Shown here: positions 60,031 to 64,000 of the stretch, in pieces
How positions within the stretch are numbered: the stretch's first letter is position 1
Layout of the letters: the number at the start of each line of letters is the position of its first letter
From: Pedobacter sp. L105
Lineage (GTDB): Bacteria; Bacteroidota; Bacteroidia; Sphingobacteriales; Sphingobacteriaceae
Direction of reading: 5' to 3'
DNA: 64,000 nucleotides
NCBI RefSeq assembly: GCF_009765875.1
Contig: NZ_LMUP01000004.1
Span: 310,001 to 374,000 of the forward strand
The notes under the pieces: generated by a model
Database searches by the model: none
Told to the model about the DNA's origin: nothing
The model's input: only the letters and a program-made list of their open reading frames with translations
Made by a program: the position numbers and the translations under genes

Positions 60031-61776
60031 TTAGTTTGTCTTGATATTAATATTGTTGCGCAATCTAGCAATTGGATAGCGCAAATGTGTGTTTTCGTAA
60101 TAATTTGAATTCTTGTATACAAAATTCAGCTGTGCTGCCGGATCTTTCGCAAGGGACGGGTTTTTTAACTTTTCCTGATCCAGTTTGCGCTGCAAATCGG
60201 GATTGTTCTGCAATAATCCCGTTGCGGTATCTTCAAATACATAAGAAGAGTAATATTCCTTCTGATCCAGAATAGAGTCAAAAAAATTCCAGGTAAAGAA
60301 AGAGTCTGTTGCCTGTGGTTCCAGCGTTTCCATGATGTAGCGGTTTTGCGGCTGATCCGTGTATACAATATAATCTCCCTGATAATACTGTAAGGTCTGT
60401 TCTTTGGTGTCAAGCTGGATGGCACTATGCAGGTAATGACCTTCGTAAGGTCTTGGAGAGGTTTTGTAATCTGCAATGTAATAGCTGTCTACCGCCAGCT
60501 GTGTATCATTGGCCAGCTGTTTGATTTTTACCCCATTTAATTTTAGCAGTTCAATCACCCTGTCCCAGGCTTTAGGAATAATATAAGCAACCGGTTTTTC
60601 TACAGTGACCTGTGGTTCAAATTTATTCCAGTATTTGATGGTTTTGGTATAAGGCTCATTTCTGTCGTAATATAACCTGTCTGCTCCGCTTACTTTACTT
60701 GGTTTATACTTAGCTGCAAATCCTTTAAAGGTAATCGAATCGTAAGCGTCCTCATTCAATTTCCAGCTCAGAGGGAATTCTTTTTGTTTGGCTACGGCTT
60801 CATCCGCTTTGCGTTTGTTTTCTCCGATAATCACGGCATCCCTGCTCACCAGTTCAACATAAGTTTGAAGCAGCTGGTAAGTAGCCTCAACCCTTTTATC
60901 AAAAGCTTTGAGCATATGGGCTTCAGGCATAAAACCAATCACATTATGCAGGGCAGCATAACCGGTAGAATAACGTGCGGACTCCAGAAAGCCGGTGATG
61001 CCTGCTTCAGGGGTTTCTTTTACAGAGTTGATATAGGGGATCAGTTCAATTCCCTTTTTTTTCATATCCCTGTAAAGGGCGGGTACCATTGTTTGCGTCA
61101 GGTAAGCTGCCAGGATAGGGTTCAATTTATCTTTCTGTGTAGGGATCAGCGTCATGGTATACTGATAATCGGCGCCATCGCTGGTATGCGTATCTACAAA
61201 AACTTCAGGCTGCCACAGGTTAAAGATCTGCTGAAAGGCAGCAGAATTTTTAGAGTCAGTTTTGATGAAATCCCTGTTCAGGTCATAATTTTTGCTGTTT
61301 CCCCTAAAGCCATAACTCTCGGGACCATTCTGGTTAGCCCTTGATGTGCTGCTGCGGTTATGTGCACCGCCAATATTGTAAATAGGGATAATACAAATGA
61401 CCACATTGTCAGGTAAATGATTGCCTTTTAGCATGTCCCTGGCCAGCATCATGGAAGCGTCTATGCCTTCCGGTTCGCCAGGGTGAATACCGTTATTAAT
61501 TAATAATATCCTTTTGTTGCTTTTTCTGATGGAAGCAGGATCAAAATCTTTATTTTTCGACAGAACCAGTAAATGGAGTGGTTTACCAAAATCTGTACTT
61601 CCATAAGAAAGGAGTTTTGCCTGGGGATAGGTTTTGGCCAGCGTTTGGTAAAAGCTGATCGCCTGATCATAGGTAGCAGTCTGGTTTTTATCGCCAAGCT
61701 CATAAGGAGTCTGCTGTGCAAATATTTCAAGGGGAAGGAGAAAAAATAAGAATAGTAAATAAAGCTTCATCTGCAT
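60031..61776 (-). CDS. M14-family zinc carboxypeptidase, secreted
   Basis: A 581-residue protein with signal peptide (ends PLEIFAQQ); ATG 61776 is chosen over a TTG at 61794. The HxxE zinc motif is in NNGIHPGEPEG, the third ligand His in VFVDTHTSDGADY, and NYDLNRDFIKTDS supplies the substrate-binding Asn-Arg. The C-terminal 200 residues are a less conserved extension. Acts in the periplasm on C-terminal residues. Upstream of and coupled to the rhomboid gene. Confidence 0.9.
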   Translation of the reverse strand: MQMKLYLLFLFFLLPLEIFAQQTPYELGDKNQTATYDQAISFYQTLAKTYPQAKLLSYGSTDFGKPLHLLVLSKNKDFDPASIRKSNKRILLINNGIHPGEPEGIDASMMLARDMLKGNHLPDNVVICIIPIYNIGGAHNRSSTSRANQNGPESYGFRGNSKNYDLNRDFIKTDSKNSAAFQQIFNLWQPEVFVDTHTSDGADYQYTMTLIPTQKDKLNPILAAYLTQTMVPALYRDMKKKGIELIPYINSVKETPEAGITGFLESARYSTGYAALHNVIGFMPEAHMLKAFDKRVEATYQLLQTYVELVSRDAVIIGENKRKADEAVAKQKEFPLSWKLNEDAYDSITFKGFAAKYKPSKVSGADRLYYDRNEPYTKTIKYWNKFEPQVTVEKPVAYIIPKAWDRVIELLKLNGVKIKQLANDTQLAVDSYYIADYKTSPRPYEGHYLHSAIQLDTKEQTLQYYQGDYIVYTDQPQNRYIMETLEPQATDSFFTWNFFDSILDQKEYYSSYVFEDTATGLLQNNPDLQRKLDQEKLKNPSLAKDPAAQLNFVYKNSNYYENTHLRYPIARLRNNINIKTN

Positions 61777-61804
61777 ATTTAATTTGATGGGCAAATTTAC
61801 TATA

Positions 61805-62512
61805 TTAATATTGTCTGAAGGTCTTTTTTGACAAGCCCATTCGCCCCAAATTATATTTTACGCCCACAGAGAAATAGGTGTAAATATCTGGTTTACCACC
61901 CTGAAAAGTAACCTTCGAATCGTCATAACCATCGAGGCCCTCACCCAGGGTAAGATTGCCCTGATAGTTAACATTAAGCACATAGCGGTAAAAACCTTCA
62001 TGGTCGGGGAAGAAAAAGTTGATCCCTATATTCAGCGGAAAATAAACTTCACTGGAGCTTGCCTGCATAGAATAAACGTAATCAGGATCTTCAACCGAAT
62101 GCACCGTATAAACAGGACTGTTTTTAATGACCCCGATTCCGGCCCCTACATATATTCCTCTGATCCAGTTATTGCTGCCCCTGTAATGATCCTGCATAAA
62201 TTCGCCCATAGATACTTTGCCATTGATGGAAAAGGATTGATAGGAATTGATAAACTGCCTGTTGAGTGGATCGGTCTGCACGTTTCCGCCATTGATTTCC
62301 CCCTTTTGAAACTCCAGTCCCAGGCTGGTAAAAGGTGTAAACAGGTAATCAATGGTGCCGTATCCTGCAATACCGGTAGCATGTTTTGGCACTTCTGTAA
62401 AAGATTGTGTAACGCCTGCCCCTCCGCCTATGGCAAACTGGTAAAAATTAGACTGGGCAAAGGAAGCAACTGTAGATCCGAGTAAAAGCGTTATTAAAAT
62501 GATCCTTTTCAA
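61805..62512 (-). CDS. Predicted outer-membrane beta-barrel protein
   Basis: A 235-residue protein with signal peptide (ends STVASFAQ) and alternating hydrophobic strands typical of small barrels (IGGGAGVTQSF, SLGLEFQKGE, GIYVGAGIGVI, YTYFSVGVKYNLG). It ends KKTFRQY without a C-terminal Phe. No family recognised; an OprF- or OmpW-like porin fold is likely. Lies 28 bp upstream of the M14 gene on the same strand. Confidence 0.7.
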   Translation of the reverse strand: MKRIILITLLLGSTVASFAQSNFYQFAIGGGAGVTQSFTEVPKHATGIAGYGTIDYLFTPFTSLGLEFQKGEINGGNVQTDPLNRQFINSYQSFSINGKVSMGEFMQDHYRGSNNWIRGIYVGAGIGVIKNSPVYTVHSVEDPDYVYSMQASSSEVYFPLNIGINFFFPDHEGFYRYVLNVNYQGNLTLGEGLDGYDDSKVTFQGGKPDIYTYFSVGVKYNLGRMGLSKKTFRQY

Positions 62513-62570
62513 GTTATTGAGATTGTTAAAAAGTAAAATATGATATTTGAAGAAATTACGTTTTAAAAAT

Positions 62571-63827
62571 ATGCTAAAATATCAGAATAATAATAGCGCT
62601 TTAGAAAATAGATTTATTGAATATGTAAAAATTGATACGCAGTCAGATCCGGCATCATCAAGTATCCCTTCTACAGATAAACAAAAAAACTTGGGGAGAG
62701 TATTGGTGGCCCAATTACTGGAAATCGGAATTGCTGACGCACATTTGGATGAATATGGATATGTATACGCTACTATCCCTTCTAATTCAGAAAAAAATGT
62801 TCCTGTAATCTGTTTCTGCTCTCATATGGATACATCTCCGGATTGCAGCGGTAAGGACGTTAAACCTATTATTCATACCAATTATCAGGGAGAAGACCTG
62901 GTTCTTCCAGACGATCATTCGGTAGTTTTAAAGATGACCGAACATCCCGACCTGAAGGCACAGATAGGAAATGATATCATCACGGCCAGCGGAATTACAC
63001 TTTTAGGTGCAGATAATAAAGCTGGTTTGGCAGAGATCATGGAAGCAGCGGCTTTCCTGGTACAGCACCCTGAATTAAAACATGGAACTATTAAAATATT
63101 GTTTACGCCCGACGAAGAGATTGGCCGCGGTGTGGATAAAGCAGATCTAAAAAAACTGGGGGCCGATTTCGCTTATACGATTGATGGTGAAACCTGCGGT
63201 TCTATTGAAGATGAAACGTTTTCTGCTGATGGCGCTGTTTTAACCATCCATGGGATCAGCTCACATCCAGGTTTTGCAAAGGGTAAAATGCAAAGTGCCA
63301 TTAAAATTCTGGGTGATGTGATCAGCGCCTTGCCAAAAGACAGGCTTACGCCAGAAGCTACAGCTAATAAAGAGGGCTTTTTACATCCGGTAAGTGTACA
63401 GGGAAGTGTAGAGCAGGCAGAAGCACAGTTTATTATTCGTGATTTTGATGACGATTTGCTGGCTGAACATGGGCGTACACTGGAAAGTTTGATTAAACAG
63501 GTTATGACCGCTTACCCCGGTGCCAGTTATGAACTGAAGATCAAAGCACAGTACCGGAACATGAAAAAGGTGCTCGACCAGTATCCGCAGGTGCTAGAAT
63601 ATGGGGTTCTTGCGATTGAAAGGGCTGGTATTCCGGTTAAAAAACAAAGTATAAGGGGCGGAACAGACGGATCAAGGTTGTCCCTAATGGGTTTACCTTG
63701 TCCTAATATATTTGCTGGCGAACATGCCTTTCATGGAAGGCAGGAATGGGCCTCGGTACAGGATATGGAGAAAGCCGTTCAGACTATCGTGAACCTGGCG
63801 CAGATCTGGGAAGAGAAAACTAATTAA
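62571..63827 (+). CDS. pepT: Peptidase T (tripeptidase, M20 family)
   Basis: A 418-residue cytosolic zinc aminotripeptidase. Metal ligands are visible in ICFCSHMDTSPD (His, Asp), LLGADNKAGLAEI (bridging Asp), LFTPDEEIGRG (catalytic and metal Glu pair), TIDGETCGSIED, and FAGEHAFHGRQEW (His). RGGTDGSRLS is characteristic of PepT. ATG 62571 is chosen over a TTG at 62547. Transcribed divergently from the barrel gene. Confidence 0.94.
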   Translation: MLKYQNNNSALENRFIEYVKIDTQSDPASSSIPSTDKQKNLGRVLVAQLLEIGIADAHLDEYGYVYATIPSNSEKNVPVICFCSHMDTSPDCSGKDVKPIIHTNYQGEDLVLPDDHSVVLKMTEHPDLKAQIGNDIITASGITLLGADNKAGLAEIMEAAAFLVQHPELKHGTIKILFTPDEEIGRGVDKADLKKLGADFAYTIDGETCGSIEDETFSADGAVLTIHGISSHPGFAKGKMQSAIKILGDVISALPKDRLTPEATANKEGFLHPVSVQGSVEQAEAQFIIRDFDDDLLAEHGRTLESLIKQVMTAYPGASYELKIKAQYRNMKKVLDQYPQVLEYGVLAIERAGIPVKKQSIRGGTDGSRLSLMGLPCPNIFAGEHAFHGRQEWASVQDMEKAVQTIVNLAQIWEEKTN

Positions 63828-63830
63828 AGA

Positions 63831-64000
63831 TTATTGCTCAGGACCAGCTAACCGCATTTCTGCCAGGTACTGGTCCTGGCCATCGTCAAATAATAAATGA
63901 CATTCCCAGCCAGATTCCCTGGCTATCTTTTTTAAGAGCTGCGGATCAATATACAGCCAGTTGAACCATTCTCCTTTTTCGTTTTTGTATTCGTACTGGT
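63831..64000 (-). CDS. 3' end of a gene, possibly a SAM-dependent methyltransferase
   Basis: Reverse-strand frame entering from the right edge and ending with TAA at 63831-63833; about 55 residues are visible. The tail reads WFNWLYIDPQLLKKIA, then SGWECHLLFDDGQDQYLAEM, ending AGPEQ. This is the kind of C-terminus seen in class I methyltransferases of Bacteroidota, but the fragment is too short to be sure. It converges with pepT, with 3 bp between the stops. Confidence 0.55.
   Translation of the reverse strand, partial: QYEYKNEKGEWFNWLYIDPQLLKKIARESGWECHLLFDDGQDQYLAEMRLAGPEQ

Noticed and set aside
60784..61344. A 186-codon open frame on the + strand
   Set aside because: It lies entirely antisense to the well-supported M14 carboxypeptidase gene and has no recognisable motif.
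62000..62485. A 161-codon open frame on the + strand
   Set aside because: Antisense to the signal-peptide-bearing barrel gene; composition is not protein-like.
1..64000. SusC/SusD pairs, CRISPR arrays, tRNA or rRNA genes, transposases
   Set aside because: I looked for TonB-receptor and SusD motifs, regularly spaced repeats, cloverleaf ends and DDE motifs, and found none I could support.

Overview
The window looks like chromosome from a Bacteroidota member of the Sphingobacteriaceae (Pedobacter/Mucilaginibacter type). This is inferred from the gene families (many AraC regulators, secreted glycoside hydrolases with short N-terminal signal peptides ending in AQ, DUF4407, DPP-IV, ebo genes), the moderate AT-richness and the lack of clear Shine-Dalgarno sequences. 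I found no rRNA, tRNA, CRISPR array, phage or intact insertion sequence.

Region 1 (1-23.1 kb, + strand) is a carbohydrate-degradation locus. It opens with the 3' part of a GH2-like gene and a regulator/flavin-reductase pair. A cupin-type AraC regulator (4654-5544) follows, then a co-directional series: SGNH esterase, MFS sugar porter, cytosolic DUF5107-TPR protein, a paralogue of the first GH2-like gene, then GH59 - GH2 - GH59 - GH2. The two GH59 genes have complete galactocerebrosidase architecture, are recent duplicates and share a 33-bp upstream element. No SusC/SusD pair is present; the porter and a cytosolic DUF5107 protein take that place. The locus ends in a deletion scar made of fragments of a TolC-like efflux gene and an AraC gene (23.2-24.0 kb). 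A reverse-strand pair follows: a GH106-like rhamnosidase and a GH99/WbsX-like protein (24.0-28.8 kb).

Region 2 (29-34.6 kb) is a mixed accessory stretch: NmrA-like oxidoreductase with AraC regulator, peroxiredoxin, ECF sigma factor, a small membrane protein, and a class II Fic protein preceded by nested AAGG/CCTT palindromes. A gene-poor 0.56-kb gap with a long inverted repeat and a start-less ORF relic lies after it.

Region 3 (34.6-45 kb, - strand) carries a complete eboABCDEF operon, a conserved cluster implicated in moving metabolite precursors to the periplasm. A TMEM220-like gene, a polysaccharide-deacetylase-like gene and a dipeptidyl peptidase IV gene lie upstream of it.

Region 4 (45.3-53.1 kb, + strand) is a second glycan operon: GH30, a tiny coupled ORF, a GH88-GH43 fusion, a GH2 with the glucuronidase NxK motif, and a GH35. 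The combination fits side-chain and backbone breakdown of type II arabinogalactan or a related glucuronidated galactan.

Region 5 (53.1-64 kb) is mostly housekeeping: TPK-like protein, GNAT, M28 peptidase, DUF4407 protein, rhodanese, dipeptide epimerase, rhomboid protease, M14 carboxypeptidase, a predicted beta-barrel protein, peptidase T and the 3' end of a methyltransferase-like gene.
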